Assembly (NCBI GenBank): GCA_002171495.2
Contig: NHEU02000065.1
Coordinates: 13,517 to 22,957 of the forward strand
DNA: 9,441 nucleotides
Origin: Alphaproteobacteria bacterium TMED93
GTDB lineage: Bacteria > Pseudomonadota > Alphaproteobacteria > TMED109
Direction of reading: 5' to 3'
Below the pieces are notes generated by a model. The model saw only the letters and a program-made list of their open reading frames with translations, had not been told where the DNA came from and did no database searches. Position numbers and translations under genes: made by a program. Shown one piece after another: positions 1 through 6,962 of this stretch; within the stretch, counting starts at the first letter, position 1; each line of letters starts with the position of its first letter.

Positions 1-1148
1 GACTTACCAGAGCCAGTTGTCCCAGCTACCAACAAATGGGGCATCTTACTTAAATCAGAAATAAGTGGTTTTCCTGAAATATCTTTTCCTAATGCCAATG
101 CCAAACCTTCACTATTAATAAAGGACTCAGAAGATAAAATTTCTTTTAAAAAAACTACATCAATGTTTTTATTCGGCAGTTCTATACCAAGTGCATTTTT
201 TCCGTAAAGGACTGAAACTCTAGCTGACTTTGCAGACATAGAACGTGCTATGTCATCAGATAAACTTATAATTCTTGAAGACCTGGTGCCCGGAGCTGGC
301 TCTAACTCATATCTTGTAACAATCGGACCTTCTTTGGCATTTATTATAGAACCCTTGATGCCATAATCATCTAAAACTTTCTTTAAATCTTTTGCCTGAA
401 TATTAATATTTTCTCCTCTATATTTTTTTGCAGACACTGCATCATCTAAGAAATCAAGTGTGGGTAAAATAAAATTTGCATTACTATTTATTTTTATCTT
501 TCTGTAACGAGTAGCTTCTTTTTTAGTATTTCTTATTCTTTTTTTAAAAATTTTTTTTCTATTAAAAAATAAAAAATATATTTTTTTTAATAATATTATT
601 AGTTTCTTGCTTAGCTTGTAAGAAGTAATAAAAAAACCTATTTTAGTTTTAGAAATGGAAACTATAAATAAAAATGAAAAAACTAGTAAATTTGAATAAA
701 GAATTAGGTTTTCATATTTAATTAAGTCCTTTGCTAAAGTCCTAAATTTAACTATTATAATTTTTCCTAAAATTCCTGAATCTAACTTTATGACTTCTAA
801 AGAAATAGATATTAGGGAAATACAAAATATTGCAACAAAAAAGCGCAATATAAATTTTTTAAAATTATACTCTTTTAATAATACAATCCTCAATAGAAAA
901 ATCATAGAAATGGGAAGCAACCAAGATGCATCGCCTAAAATAACTAACAATAAAGAACTTAAATTTGCACCAAAAACTCCTAATATATTTAAAGGATCCT
1001 CATCATTAACTGTAAATATTGATGGGTCAAACTCATTGTGAGTATATAACGACACAAATGAAGCGGCCCCTAAGAACAAACAAAAAACACAAATTAAGAT
1101 TTTATATGTAGTAATTTTGAAACTTACTTTTTTTAATGTTGAAAGCAT
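1..1148 (-). CDS. ftsK: DNA translocase FtsK, N-terminal part (runs off the left edge)
   Basis: FtsK is a membrane-anchored, ATP-driven DNA pump at the division septum that clears and helps resolve the chromosome termini. The visible 382 residues contain about four hydrophobic segments (near 16-35, 63-91, 100-119 and 148-166). A short Lys/Arg-rich linker follows, then the start of the motor from about residue 228 (LPTLDFL), including the hallmark ITRYELEP-like stretch VTRYELEPAPGTRSSRI. The window ends inside Walker A (GTTGSGKS, about 376-383), so the ATPase core, Walker B and DNA-reading gamma domain are missing only because of the window edge. The ATG at 1148 is the only in-frame start below an upstream TAA at 1167-1169. 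It lies inside the end of the aminotransferase gene (16-bp overlap), so translation is probably coupled. No Shine-Dalgarno is seen. The linker of about 60 residues is short for FtsK. Confidence 0.94.
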   Translation of the reverse strand, partial: MLSTLKKVSFKITTYKILICVFCLFLGAASFVSLYTHNEFDPSIFTVNDEDPLNILGVFGANLSSLLLVILGDASWLLPISMIFLLRIVLLKEYNFKKFILRFFVAIFCISLISISLEVIKLDSGILGKIIIVKFRTLAKDLIKYENLILYSNLLVFSFLFIVSISKTKIGFFITSYKLSKKLIILLKKIYFLFFNRKKIFKKRIRNTKKEATRYRKIKINSNANFILPTLDFLDDAVSAKKYRGENINIQAKDLKKVLDDYGIKGSIINAKEGPIVTRYELEPAPGTRSSRIISLSDDIARSMSAKSARVSVLYGKNALGIELPNKNIDVVFLKEILSSESFINSEGLALALGKDISGKPLISDLSKMPHLLVAGTTGSGK

Positions 1149-2314
1149 TTTAATTGTTTTGCTATTTTATTAATAGCTTCCTTAGATTTCAAATTGCTGT
1201 GGACCAGAGACACTCTAACAAATTTTTTTCCTGGGTTATTGCTTGCTCCCACTGATAAATACTTGCCTGGCATCACTTTTATATTAAAGTTCTTATATAA
1301 TTCCTTTGTAAACTTCTCGCCGTTTCCTACATTCATCCATAAATAAAAGCCTGCTTCTGGCCTACTGTAACAATTATAAGAGGATAAAATCTTATCGGCG
1401 TAGTTAAACTTAATATTATAATTTTCTCTACTCTCATTTACATGTCTTTCATCACTCCACAGTTTTGCCGAGAGAATTTGAATTGGCAATGGAATAGTAG
1501 GTGCGCTATAACTTCTTAGTTTAGAAAATAGGTTTATGATTTTTTTATCTCCTACTACAAAACCTGACCTTAACCCGGCCACGTTTGACCTTTTAGATAA
1601 AGAATGAAAAATTAAAACATTTTTTAAACTTTTTCCTGCTTCTTGGCAAACTTCTATTCCACCAACAGGTTTTTTTTGTGTGTAAATATCTGTGTAACAT
1701 TCGTCTAAAACCAAAATAGATTTGTATCTTCTTACCACATCAATTAACTCTTTTAAATAATTAGCTGAAGCACATTTACCTTGAGGGTTTGAAGGGTTGC
1801 AAAAATAAATTAGGGAAGGTGTTTTTTTTATTTTATTTCGTAGATTATCTATGTCTAATAAATAATTTTCTTTAATATTAGTATTCATAAAAGATATAGG
1901 TAAGTTCTGAAATAATGATGATCCCAAATAAACTTGGTAAAAAGGATTAGGAACTATAATCTGCTTTACTGATAAGACTAATGATATAGAAAAAAGTCCT
2001 TCTCGCGTACCTGACAATGGCAAGATATTTTCATTTCCGAAAAAAGAACTTTTAACATTAAACCTTTTTTTAAGCCATTTTAGATAGGAGTTTCTCAAAA
2101 TTGGAAGACCTCTTATTGGAGGATATAACCCCCACTTAATGTTTTCTTTAGCTAATACACTCTTAACAAAAAGTGGGAACTTATGGTAAGGTTGCCCTAT
2201 TGATAGGTCTAGTATATTATTTTTATTGCTTAAATTTTCCGTGGAAAGAAGCTTTCTCAATCTGGTAAAAGGATATTCTGATATTTTATTTATATTATTG
2301 TTTAAAAAGCTCAT
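1133..2314 (-). CDS. dapC: Class I/II PLP-dependent aminotransferase, DapC-like
   Basis: This is a fold-type I pyridoxal-phosphate aminotransferase of 393 residues, a full-length size for the family. Visible cofactor residues are Asn176 in CNPSNPQG, Asp204 in LVLDECYTD, the Schiff-base Lys241 in SLSKRSNVAGLRSGF, and Arg249. Arg367 near the C-terminus (FVRVSL) fits the substrate-carboxylate Arg. The stretches LSIGQPYHKFP, PNPFYQVY and SLSKRSN-GLRSGFV-GD resemble proteobacterial N-succinyl-diaminopimelate aminotransferases (DapC), which act in lysine and meso-DAP synthesis. No dap neighbour is in the window, so aspartate or another amino-acid aminotransferase remains possible. The CDS lies 9 nt after the amidase stop and overlaps ftsK by 16 nt, which implies one transcript amidase-dapC-ftsK. 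The ATG at 2314 is used because it gives the full N-terminal helix; no Shine-Dalgarno precedes it. Confidence 0.85.
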   Translation of the reverse strand: MSFLNNNINKISEYPFTRLRKLLSTENLSNKNNILDLSIGQPYHKFPLFVKSVLAKENIKWGLYPPIRGLPILRNSYLKWLKKRFNVKSSFFGNENILPLSGTREGLFSISLVLSVKQIIVPNPFYQVYLGSSLFQNLPISFMNTNIKENYLLDIDNLRNKIKKTPSLIYFCNPSNPQGKCASANYLKELIDVVRRYKSILVLDECYTDIYTQKKPVGGIEVCQEAGKSLKNVLIFHSLSKRSNVAGLRSGFVVGDKKIINLFSKLRSYSAPTIPLPIQILSAKLWSDERHVNESRENYNIKFNYADKILSSYNCYSRPEAGFYLWMNVGNGEKFTKELYKNFNIKVMPGKYLSVGASNNPGKKFVRVSLVHSNLKSKEAINKIAKQLKCFQH

Positions 2315-2323
2315 ATAATACCA

Positions 2324-3682
2324 TCATAGTATACTTTCTATTTTTTCAGCAATAGCTAAAAGTTTATTATCATTATTTTTTTTTGTTATTATTGATATTG
2401 ATAACCATTTCTTTTTATCAATGTTCAATGGCAATGATATTGCACATAAATCAAAAATATTAACTCCTCTAGTATTATCTAAAGCAGCATTATTATAAAG
2501 TTTATATTTATTTTTATTACGCATATCCTTAGCAAGAGGTGGCTCTAGAGCAATAGTAGGCATTAGGAAAAAATCATATTCTTCCAATCTTTTCATAATC
2601 TTATATTTTAAATTTCTTATTTTTTTTCTTATTTTAGTAATACTTTTATTTTCCATATTTTTTCCGATCAAAAATCGCGCAGCAACGTTAGGATCTATAA
2701 AATTTAAATTATTTTTTATTATTTCTTTCCAATATTTCCATGCCTCATAATTAACTAAAGAACCATGTAAGAGAAAAAAATCATTAATTTCTTTAAACTC
2801 TGGTGCTTCTATATTTTCCACGTGCAAGCCAAGCCTTGCTATTTTAGTGTTCAATAAAACAATTTTTTTTTTGCAATAATTATCAAGTTGATTAAAATTA
2901 AAATCATTTACAAAACCAACTTTAATTTTTTTTAAAAATTTAAATTCTTGCTTATATTTTTTATTAGATAAAATATCAAAAAGAATCTTCGTATCTTTTA
3001 CGGTTTTGGAAATTATACCAACAGCATCAAAGGATTTAGATAAAGGCAAAACTCCATCCATAGGAAGCATGCCTAATGATGGTTTAAAACCTATTAAACT
3101 GTGCCAAGCTGCTGGAATTCTAATTGATCCTGCCGTATCAGTTCCAATTGATAATGGAGCTAATCCAGAATATAAAGCTGTAGCAGCACCTGTGCTGGAT
3201 CCACCTGGAACATGGTTTTTTTTATTGAACATTATATTAGTGGGAAGCTTGCATGACTTATTAATTCCTAAACCTCCAAAAGCAAACTCTACTGTACTAG
3301 TTTTTGCTAAAGAAATTAAACCATTTTCTTTTGCAATTTTAACAATACTTGCGTTATTAACTTTTTCTTTTTTTCTTATTTTTTCTATAAGCTTAGACCC
3401 TGCATAAGCAGGAAAGCCTTCAATGTCTACTAAGTCTTTCCAGACTATTGGTATTCCATCAAAGAAGCTTAATCTTTGATTTTTTTTTTGTCTCTTCCAA
3501 GATAGTGTAGCTTCTTTGTAAGCCTGTTTTTCTAAAACTTTACTAAATGATAATTTGGTATTTTTATTAGCTTTTTTGAAATTTGAAAGATAGTATTCTA
3601 AAATAATGATAGGATCAATTTTTTTACTTTCTAGCAAAACACCAAGATAAAAGGCGGAATAAATTTTTAGATTATTATTCAT
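2324..3682 (-). CDS. Amidase-signature family hydrolase
   Basis: The protein has 452 residues and belongs to the amidase signature family (GatA/FAAH type), cytosolic enzymes that hydrolyse amide bonds through a Ser-cisSer-Lys triad. The triad can be read: Lys82 in VWKDLVD, cis-Ser162 in PGGSSTGAA, and nucleophile Ser186 in GTDTAGSIRIPAA. The 24-residue spacing between the two serines matches the family. A family glycine is replaced by Ala184 (DTAGS rather than DTGGS), which is minor. The C-terminal half (about 240-452) is Lys-rich and diverged, and the substrate cannot be read from sequence. It is probably not the GatA subunit of tRNA amidotransferase, because no gatB or gatC is adjacent and the GatA-specific C-terminal region is not recognisable. 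It is the first gene of the leftward run, starting 33 bp from divergent ubiH and ending 9 nt before the aminotransferase. Confidence 0.87.
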   Translation of the reverse strand: MNNNLKIYSAFYLGVLLESKKIDPIIILEYYLSNFKKANKNTKLSFSKVLEKQAYKEATLSWKRQKKNQRLSFFDGIPIVWKDLVDIEGFPAYAGSKLIEKIRKKEKVNNASIVKIAKENGLISLAKTSTVEFAFGGLGINKSCKLPTNIMFNKKNHVPGGSSTGAATALYSGLAPLSIGTDTAGSIRIPAAWHSLIGFKPSLGMLPMDGVLPLSKSFDAVGIISKTVKDTKILFDILSNKKYKQEFKFLKKIKVGFVNDFNFNQLDNYCKKKIVLLNTKIARLGLHVENIEAPEFKEINDFFLLHGSLVNYEAWKYWKEIIKNNLNFIDPNVAARFLIGKNMENKSITKIRKKIRNLKYKIMKRLEEYDFFLMPTIALEPPLAKDMRNKNKYKLYNNAALDNTRGVNIFDLCAISLPLNIDKKKWLSISIITKKNNDNKLLAIAEKIESIL

Positions 3683-3715
3683 AGTTATTTTATATTACAC
3701 TTCTATATAAATTAT
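3683..3715. promoter_or_regulatory. 33-bp divergent promoter region between amidase and ubiH
   Basis: Only 33 bp separate two divergent start codons, so both promoters must lie here or reach into the coding regions. On the plus strand a -10-like TATATA at 3704-3709 ends six bases before the ubiH ATG, which would place transcription start at or next to the A of the ATG. On the minus strand a TAATAT-like element lies about 11-16 bases before the amidase ATG. Neither has a convincing -35 hexamer. The reading is from base pattern alone in very AT-rich DNA, so chance matches are likely. Confidence 0.3.
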
Positions 3716-4924
3716 ATGAAAAAAAATTATGATATTACAATAGTTGGAAGTGGGCTTACAGGATTAAGTGCATCTTTAGCCTTATCCTCTTTAGGTTACA
3801 GAATAGCTTTAATTGATCCAAAGCCCTTAACATTTGATAAAAAGATTTATCCTGATAATAGAACTACCGCAATATCTAGCGGATCAGTATCTTTTTATAA
3901 AAAAATTGGAGTTTGGAACAGTTTTAAAAAGTATGTGTGTCCTATTAAAAAGATCTTGGTAGAAGAACTATCATCTAAATTAAACACTTCTTTCACTGCA
4001 GGTACAGATAAAGAAAAAGTAATGGGGTACATGATAGAGAATAAGAATTTTCTTCAAGCTCTTTTAGGGTTAGCTAAAAATAATAAAAATATTTTCAAAT
4101 ACGATAATAAATTTTTAAAATTTAATAGACAGAAAAACTTTGTGCTAGCTACACTAGATAGCAATATAATCATTGAAAGCAAATTAATTATAGGTGCAGA
4201 TGGAAGAAATTCCTATTTAAGAAAATTAGCAAATATTGAATATAAATTTAAAGACTATAAACAGAAGGCCTTTACATTTAATATAGAGCATGAAAAATTG
4301 CATAAAAACTTAGCTATTGAAAAATTTTTAGAAGAAGGGCCTTTAGCTATTCTTCCTATAAATAGAAAAAATAATAAAAATTATTCCTCTGTAGTTTGGT
4401 CTTGTAATTTTCCTGATTACTATCAATATAATGATAAAAGAGGCGAAAAAAAAATTGAACTTTTAATTCAAAATTACTTTGAAAAGATTTATGGGAAAAT
4501 TAAAGTTTGTTCAAAAATAAAAACCTGGAACCTCTCTCTTACTCATTCTAAAAAATATATTGATGAAAGAATTTTACTTCTGGGTGACTCAGCTCATTCT
4601 ATCCATCCTCTAGCAGGTCAAGGATTCAATTTAACAGTAAGAGGAATTCAAAAAATCTATAATTTTGCTAGAATAGAAATAAATAACTCAAAAGATATTG
4701 GGAAAAAAGAGTATTTATTTAATTACTCAAATAAACATTATCTTGACGCGTCTTTGCTTATAATGGTAACTGATAAATTAAATCTTTTTTTTTCCAACTC
4801 TAATTTTTTGTTTAGAAGCTTAAGAAGAAGAGGTCTTACATTTTTTAGTAGAAGTAAGTTAGCAAGAAATATTTTTAGAAATTACGCTACAAAAGGGTCT
4901 TTGCTTTCTATTAAGAACGACTAA
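3716..4924 (+). CDS. ubiH: UbiH/Coq6-family FAD-dependent ubiquinone biosynthesis monooxygenase
   Basis: This is a class A flavoprotein monooxygenase of 402 residues that hydroxylates the aromatic ring of ubiquinone precursors using NAD(P)H and O2, usually membrane-associated. Motifs in order are: Rossmann dinucleotide motif G11-S-G-L-T-G16; the Ubi-type signature DNRTTAIS (47-54); GYMIENKNFLQAL (104-116); the DG motif in GADGRNS (160-166); and the second FAD motif GDSAHSIHPLAGQGFN (290-305). The following segment reads LTVRGI, where family members usually have a G/S-x-R-D-I pattern, so the usual Asp is Gly310 here. The position hydroxylated (C1, C5 or C6) cannot be assigned, since alphaproteobacteria use several related enzymes (UbiH, UbiF, UbiL, UbiM). 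It stands alone on the plus strand and may be leaderless. Its last 14 bp overlap the end of the convergent Trm112-like gene. Confidence 0.86.
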   Translation: MKKNYDITIVGSGLTGLSASLALSSLGYRIALIDPKPLTFDKKIYPDNRTTAISSGSVSFYKKIGVWNSFKKYVCPIKKILVEELSSKLNTSFTAGTDKEKVMGYMIENKNFLQALLGLAKNNKNIFKYDNKFLKFNRQKNFVLATLDSNIIIESKLIIGADGRNSYLRKLANIEYKFKDYKQKAFTFNIEHEKLHKNLAIEKFLEEGPLAILPINRKNNKNYSSVVWSCNFPDYYQYNDKRGEKKIELLIQNYFEKIYGKIKVCSKIKTWNLSLTHSKKYIDERILLLGDSAHSIHPLAGQGFNLTVRGIQKIYNFARIEINNSKDIGKKEYLFNYSNKHYLDASLLIMVTDKLNLFFSNSNFLFRSLRRRGLTFFSRSKLARNIFRNYATKGSLLSIKND

Positions 4925-5105
4925 TCTTCCTTGCCTCTTCCAATAACAAAATAGGAATTCCCTCTTTTATAGGAAAAGCTAAATTTGCTTTACTGCTTAG
5001 TAATTCATTATTTTTTTTGTCATATGATAGTTTTTCCTTGGTAACTGGACAAACTATTATATCTAAAAGACTAACGTCAAAACTATCTTTACTATCTTTC
5101 TTCAT
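4911..5105 (-). CDS. Trm112-like (UPF0434/YcaR family) small protein
   Basis: This 64-residue protein matches the Trm112/YcaR family along its length: LLDIIVCPVTKEKLSYD (13-29), then NLAFPIKEGIPILLLEEAR (41-59). Trm112 proteins in eukaryotes and archaea activate methyltransferases acting on tRNA, rRNA and release factors; the bacterial role is poorly defined. The first Cys (Cys19) is present but the second of the CPxC pair is Thr22, and there is no second Cys pair, so classical zinc binding is unlikely. As I recall, the CPVT form is usual in alphaproteobacteria, which supports that lineage. The ATG abuts the TAA of the LON-domain gene with no intervening base, so translation is probably by re-initiation. 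It is the last gene of its operon, and its stop overlaps ubiH tail to tail. Confidence 0.85.
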   Translation of the reverse strand: MKKDSKDSFDVSLLDIIVCPVTKEKLSYDKKNNELLSSKANLAFPIKEGIPILLLEEARKISRS

Positions 5106-5756
5106 TTAGTTAATGGTCTCGTTATCATTTTCATTTCCCTCTAAGGTATACATTCTCAATAATGAAGTTAAAACATCTACTCTATCTTGCAAAGTAGTTG
5201 CTTCAAGTATAGCTTGCTTTTCTAAAACTTTAAATGAGCAGATTTGAGGAATAGAAGCTAAAATTTGTTCATTTGAAATCTTAGAAATTTCATTTAAATC
5301 AACATTTATACTATTTTTATCAAAGTACTTTTTTAATTCCATTAGTAGTGTACTCAAATTCAAAAGGTGATAATCATTTTTCAAATCATTCAGAAATGGG
5401 CTCCAGTCAGGTTCTATTCTTCTAAAACCCTTTATTAGTGTTAACTCTTTTTTTATTTTAAATCTTAATGTTCCTGAAAGCTCTATCAAAAATCTACTAT
5501 CACTAGTTTCAGTAAATGAAATAATTTTTCCTGCACATCCTACAGGATATAATTTTTTTTCATTTTTATTTTGATGAACTACTGGCTGAATCATTCCAAT
5601 AAATCTATGAGTGCTCAACACAGACTCTATCATTGCTATATATCTTGGCTCAAATATATTTAAGGGCAAGTTTCCAAAAGGAAAAACAACAGCACCAGGA
5701 AGAGGAAATATTGGTATGGTATGGGGTAAATCAGATTTAGAAAAATTTTTTATCAT
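5106..5756 (-). CDS. Stand-alone LON substrate-binding (N-terminal) domain protein
   Basis: The 216-residue protein consists of the LON N-terminal/PUA-like domain without the AAA+ ATPase or Ser-Lys protease parts of Lon. Recognisable segments are IPIFPLPGAVVFP (14-26), LPLNIFEPRYIAMI (30-43), YPVGCAGKI and ELSGTLRFKI, then DWSPFLNDL and a helical C-terminal half. The family is widespread in proteobacteria and its function is uncertain; substrate or peptide binding is inferred from the Lon homology only. Its ATG shares one base with the stop of the thioredoxin-TPR gene (TAATG), a strong sign of translational coupling, and its stop abuts the Trm112-like start. The constant neighbours suggest a role alongside the chaperedoxin, but that is inference. 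No protease activity is expected. Confidence 0.88.
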   Translation of the reverse strand: MIKNFSKSDLPHTIPIFPLPGAVVFPFGNLPLNIFEPRYIAMIESVLSTHRFIGMIQPVVHQNKNEKKLYPVGCAGKIISFTETSDSRFLIELSGTLRFKIKKELTLIKGFRRIEPDWSPFLNDLKNDYHLLNLSTLLMELKKYFDKNSINVDLNEISKISNEQILASIPQICSFKVLEKQAILEATTLQDRVDVLTSLLRMYTLEGNENDNETIN

Positions 5757-6655
5757 TATTTATAAAGAATATTTAGTAAGCGACTTCTTCCATTTATAGT
5801 AACACTATTATTATTACCTAGGAAAGAAAACAAGCTGAGAAGTTCGTTTTTTGCAATTCCGTCATTCCAATTAGAGTTTTTTTCAATAATGAATAAATAT
5901 CCATCTACTGCATCACTGTAATTTCTTTCTAAAATAAATTTCCTAGAAGATTTTAGTTTATTTTCAAAATCATCTAATGTATTTGAACTTTGTGCTTCAG
6001 CCTCAGACTTCTCTAATATACTTGAAAAGAAATTTTTTGCTTCAATCAATTCTTTTATTTCGTTGCTGTTTTTAAGGTCTTCTTCTAGCTGGTTTAAAAA
6101 ATCATCAAGTTCCTCTAGTTTGTTCATTTCTAAAAGACATTTTCCTAGACCGCTCATAGATCTGCTCATTTCCTTTTTGGGTAATTCTGATGCTATTAAC
6201 TCAGAAAAAATTTCCATGGCTTTTTCTACTTCTTTCTTTTCTAAAAATAACTCAGCTGACTCTAACTTTTTGTTAAGATTATCAATTAAGTCAGCGGAAA
6301 CTGAAGATACTGAAACAACTTCTTCAAAAAAGACCTTTATCTCTTCGGGACTTTTTAAGCCCGCAAATCCATTGACGGGCTGTCCCTCGTAGAAGGCCAT
6401 TACAGTAGGAATTGACTGTATATTTAATTGTTGTGCAAGCTGTTGGTTTTCATCAATGTTGATTTTAACCAGGTTAACTTTGCCATTAAACTGTCCTGTT
6501 AATTGTTCAAGTATTGGAGTGATTTGCTTGCATGGCTCGCACCATGGAGCCCAAAAATCAACTATAACCGCTACACTTTTAGATTTTTTTATTACTTTAT
6601 CAATAAAAGAAGTAGCATCTACATCTTCAATGAAATTATCTGAGCTATTTATCAT
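5756..6655 (-). CDS. cnoX: Thioredoxin-TPR protein, CnoX/YbbN-like chaperedoxin
   Basis: The 299-residue protein has an N-terminal thioredoxin domain (about 8-112) with active site W38-C39-E40-P41-C42 in FWAPWCEPCK and the cis-Pro loop at Pro83 (SIPTVMAF). Residues from about 125 onward form acidic amphipathic helices with TPR-like character. This thioredoxin-plus-TPR layout and length match CnoX/YbbN, a holdase linked to GroEL and redox stress that protects substrates from over-oxidation. E. coli CnoX has lost the CxxC; this one keeps both cysteines, so it may also act as a thiol oxidoreductase. The Glu between the cysteines is unusual for a cytosolic thioredoxin and resembles ResA-type proteins, but no signal peptide is present. 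It is second in the operon, 10 nt after the zf-CHCC gene, and its stop overlaps the LON-domain start by 1 nt. Confidence 0.88.
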   Translation of the reverse strand: MINSSDNFIEDVDATSFIDKVIKKSKSVAVIVDFWAPWCEPCKQITPILEQLTGQFNGKVNLVKINIDENQQLAQQLNIQSIPTVMAFYEGQPVNGFAGLKSPEEIKVFFEEVVSVSSVSADLIDNLNKKLESAELFLEKKEVEKAMEIFSELIASELPKKEMSRSMSGLGKCLLEMNKLEELDDFLNQLEEDLKNSNEIKELIEAKNFFSSILEKSEAEAQSSNTLDDFENKLKSSRKFILERNYSDAVDGYLFIIEKNSNWNDGIAKNELLSLFSFLGNNNSVTINGRSRLLNILYK

Positions 6656-6665
6656 CTATTCACGC

Positions 6666-6839
6666 CTACATATTTCCGTTTAAAAATTCTCTACCACAAT
6701 ATGGACAAAAAACTTTACTATTAAAAGGAACTTTTAAATAAATAAGAGGATGTTTGCTGTTTTGCTCATTCTCTTTAAATTCCTCTTTTGAGTTTGTCCC
6801 ATCACAGGACACTGTTATAAAATCTTTATTATCAGTCAT
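6666..6839 (-). CDS. Small zf-CHCC (NDUFS6-like) zinc-finger domain protein
   Basis: This 57-residue ORF, read from ATG 6839 to TAG 6666, is a real small gene. It carries the CHCC zinc-binding pattern Cys12, His30, Cys45, Cys48, with the family landmarks HPLIYL (30-35) and FCPYCGREF (44-52). The family includes the mitochondrial complex I accessory subunit NDUFS6, and short bacterial members occur in alphaproteobacteria, where they may likewise associate with respiratory complex I. The zinc-binding residues are seen directly; the complex I link is inferred from homologues. It is the first gene of the leftward operon and starts about 10 nt after a predicted transcription start. The stop lies 10 nt before the thioredoxin-TPR start codon. 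There is no Shine-Dalgarno. Confidence 0.85.
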   Translation of the reverse strand: MTDNKDFITVSCDGTNSKEEFKENEQNSKHPLIYLKVPFNSKVFCPYCGREFLNGNM

Positions 6840-6856
6840 ATTATCTTGTTATCTGC

Positions 6857-6862
6857 ATTATA
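6857..6862 (-). promoter_or_regulatory. -10 element of the zf-CHCC/cnoX/LON/Trm112 operon
   Basis: On the minus strand a perfect TATAAT occurs 17-22 bases before the ATG at 6839. Transcription would start near 6850, leaving a leader of about ten bases. No good -35 lies at the right spacing: a TTGAAA is present but 23 bp upstream, too far. The perfect -10 at the head of a clear operon makes a promoter likely. Confidence 0.5.
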
Positions 6863-6924
6863 GAGTCTAGTATTTCTTTATAATATTTCAATAATAATAT
6901 AATTAACATATAAACAGTAGTTAT

Positions 6925-6953
6925 TTGCTTAAAATTCTATTATGTTTTATTAT
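6925..6953 (+). promoter_or_regulatory. Promoter of tRNA-Gly (and likely the protease-transporter genes)
   Basis: TTGCTT at 6925-6930 and TATTAT at 6948-6953 are separated by 17 bp, the ideal sigma-70 spacing, with the predicted start at about 6960, three bases before the mature tRNA. A second TATTATGT copy lies at 6938-6945, exactly 10 bp before the one containing the -10, forming a short direct repeat. With no visible terminator after the tRNA and only 8 nt to the next ORF, this promoter probably drives the tRNA, the M48 lipoprotein and the MFS transporter together. Confidence 0.5.
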
Positions 6954-6962
6954 GTAATTTAA

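Noticed and set aside
541..600. AT-only tract as an origin-like or regulatory element
   Set aside because: It translates in frame as the Ile/Phe/Lys-rich region of FtsK; base composition explains it.
790..1041. Plus-strand open frame of 83 codons
   Set aside because: It is antisense to ftsK, which matches the FtsK family continuously through this stretch; its own product is low-complexity with no recognisable family.
3006..3407. Plus-strand open frame of 133 codons
   Set aside because: It is antisense to the amidase core, including the GGSS and GTDTAGS catalytic motifs; the antisense product resembles nothing.
2324..3682. Amidase as GatA of the tRNA amidotransferase
   Set aside because: No gatB or gatC neighbours, and the C-terminal half does not show the GatA pattern; only the shared amidase-signature core matches.
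5611..5799. Plus-strand open frame of 62 codons
   Set aside because: It is antisense to the conserved IPIFPLPGAVVFP start of the LON-domain gene and has no start context or homology.
6063..6683. Two plus-strand open frames (6063-6392 and 6456-6683)
   Set aside because: Both are antisense to the thioredoxin-TPR gene, and the second also to the end of the zf-CHCC gene; Ser-rich shadows of acidic helices.
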